From positions 73,272,578 to 73,336,577 of the forward strand of contig OW799233.1 of NCBI GenBank assembly GCA_941918925.1: 64,000 bases of DNA. The letters run 5' to 3'. A program made the translations under genes and the position numbers. The DNA is from Phyto melanocephala (taxonomy: Eukaryota > Arthropoda > Insecta > Diptera > Rhinophoridae). Numbering within the stretch: position 1 is the first letter of the stretch; each line of letters opens with the position of its first letter. Shown in pieces: positions 62,628-64,000 of this stretch. The notes beneath the pieces were generated by a model. The model was not told the origin of the DNA and did not search any database. It saw only the letters and a list, made by a program, of their open reading frames with translations.

Positions 62628-63973
62628 TTCTCTAAATTTATTAACTTTTAATGTTGGTTCTCTTGTCAATATAGGAAGAAAAATTGAGCTAAATACGATA
62701 TTAAATAAATTTAACATTGAAATTGCTTTTTTACAAAAAAATGCATCTACCCTTAAACGCAAATGTGTATTTTGACGACTATACAGTTCTAAGGGACGAA
62801 AGTCAATTAGGTATAGATGTAGCGGTTAAAAACTTTATTTCCTTTTCAAAAGTATGCACTCCAAATCTTCGTTTTCAAAATTTATTTATTGTAATAAACG
62901 TTTCGTTAAATGGTAGCAGTAAGAAAATTCTTTGTGGTTCAATTTATTTTCCAAGTAACTGCAATCGTCAAATTATACATAGTGGTATGTCTTTCATTTT
63001 GAGTTTTTCAAACAGTTATGATGGGTTGATATTAGGTGGGGATTTGAATGCAAAGCACTCTTCTTGGGGTGATATAAGCAACAACTTTAATGGCGAAATT
63101 CTCTAAAATTGGGTTCAGGATGAATCCATTTCAGTTACTCGTATATGTGATTCACATCCCACCTACCCAGGCGAATGCTCTCATTTAGACCATTTTATAG
63201 TAAGCAATAATTTTATTGAAAATTCCGTTCCAAATTTCGGATCATCTTCCTTTAGGTCTTCATATTTAATTATTAGATTTTAACTTTATTTTCAAAATTT
63301 CTAACCATTTTGTGTCTTTCAAAGGCACAGATTAGAACACATTCAAAATTGACGTTAGTAATACCCTATTAAATCATTTCCTCCGGATAATAGAAATTTA
63401 TCAAATAGAGAAATAGATTGTTTTATAGAAGAATTTAATACCACAATAAATTTTATGACTAAAATTCATTCCACAAAATTTATAAGGAAAAATGAAAAAT
63501 ATATTGTTTCTGATAAAGTGAAAAATTTACTTCGTTTCAAATATAACTGGCAGAAAGATTTAAAAAGGATATTTAAAAGGACTCTTAATAGAAAACATCC
63601 TGAATACTTGCTAATTTCAAAGCAAATTGATTTAATTAAAATAATTATAAAGGAGCCAATTGAGTTAGAGCCTGGACCAATGGCTTATAAACGAATTTTT
63701 AAGATCATTGGAAATGCGAATCGATCTAGTGTTAAAGATATATCCGTTAACGGTGTAAAAATTACAGATGTGAATCACAAATTAGATATTTTAAAAGATC
63801 AGTTTTCCTCTGTTTATCAGTGTTCTCCACCTAATAGAAATGTTTCACAAGTTAATGAAGCCATCCATGAAACAATTTCACTACTCTCAAATCAACTAAC
63901 ATACAATGGCAATACGACTTCATTAAACAACCAGGGTAATTTAAAGTTTAAGCAATCTTTTGGAAATTTCTAG
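62611..63973 (+). pseudogene. LINE 2 ORF2, endonuclease and linker to reverse transcriptase
   Basis: Starts MSMVRNSLNLLTFNVGSLVN (Asn of the APE active site) and reaches IAFLQ before a frameshift near 62740. The next open piece (62717-63106) has LILGGDLNAKHSSWGD (catalytic Asp-Asn). After a stop come NWVQDESISVTRIC and SHPTYP...SHLDHFIVSNN. The SDH motif is disturbed near 63240. 63455-63973 is open (TKIHSTKFIRKNEKYIVSDK and following), the helical region before the reverse transcriptase. The polymerase itself lies outside the window. Damaged in at least four places. Confidence 0.78.
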
Positions 63974-64000
63974 GCAGATAAATAATAAAAAGTCGTGTGG

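Larger units (their letters stand above)
60090..64000 (+). mobile_element. Second Jockey-group LINE (LINE 2), degenerate, continues past window
   Basis: 5' promoter, ORF1 with PRE_C2HC and zinc knuckles (split by a Harbinger-like element), ORF2 with endonuclease and the start of the reverse transcriptase region. Multiple frameshifts and stops. The 17-nt overlap of ORF1 end and ORF2 start in different frames (62611-62627) mirrors the 4-nt overlap in LINE 1. Confidence 0.85.

Overview
This is an AT-rich, repeat-dominated stretch of an insect genome, almost certainly a higher fly (Diptera, probably calyptrate). The evidence is the mini-me/DINE-like repeats with (GTCY)n tracts, Jockey-type LINEs with a Drosophila-style Inr+DPE promoter, fly-type hAT, Harbinger, Transib and Helitron elements, and a long ~186-bp satellite. 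I found no intact host gene. Every coding stretch I recognise belongs to a mobile element, and only the Jockey ORF1 is fully open.

Layout. 1-747 is a truncated mini-me-like repeat and 903-1632 a Harbinger-type element carrying a MADF-gene remnant. 2263-27978 is a satellite array with several higher-order periods (about 373, 402, 560, 932 and 1,477 bp, plus a 3,942-bp duplication). It is interrupted at 17482-21979 by a full-length Jockey-clade LINE whose ORF2 has one frameshift. 27979-33063 holds tandem mini-me-like copies in both orientations, one with a ~400-bp (ACAT)n tract and one split by a hAT insertion. 33064-36840 is a decayed LINE cut by two related DINE-like insertions. 38011-39335 holds two small DNA elements, one split by a solo LTR.

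39818-46116 is a Transib (RAG1-relative) transposon with V(D)J-signal-like ends and a 5-bp CGRCG target duplication, filled with younger insertions. 46340-49074 holds a LINE reverse-transcriptase remnant, a hAT MITE and two hammerhead-ribozyme sequences. 49311-52029 is a complete non-autonomous Helitron with a minisatellite and a nested hAT MITE. 53875-56456 is a hAT transposase pseudogene split by a tandem-repeat element (548-bp units) carrying one type I hammerhead ribozyme per unit and flanked by a 13-bp target duplication. 56488-60089 contains further DINE-like copies, an inverted relative of the ribozyme element and a Helitron remnant with the end of its helicase. 60090-64000 is a second LINE with the same promoter layout; its ORF1 is cut by a second, nearly identical copy of the Harbinger-type element, and it runs off the window.

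The most interesting signal is the set of six hammerhead-ribozyme sequences in two divergent families (four with apparently intact cores), one family arranged as a retrozyme/Penelope-like tandem element. Next come the Transib ends (CACAGTR, 23 bp, CAAAAAT) and the nested higher-order satellite. The whole looks like pericentromeric or otherwise heterochromatic DNA in which elements have inserted into one another many times.
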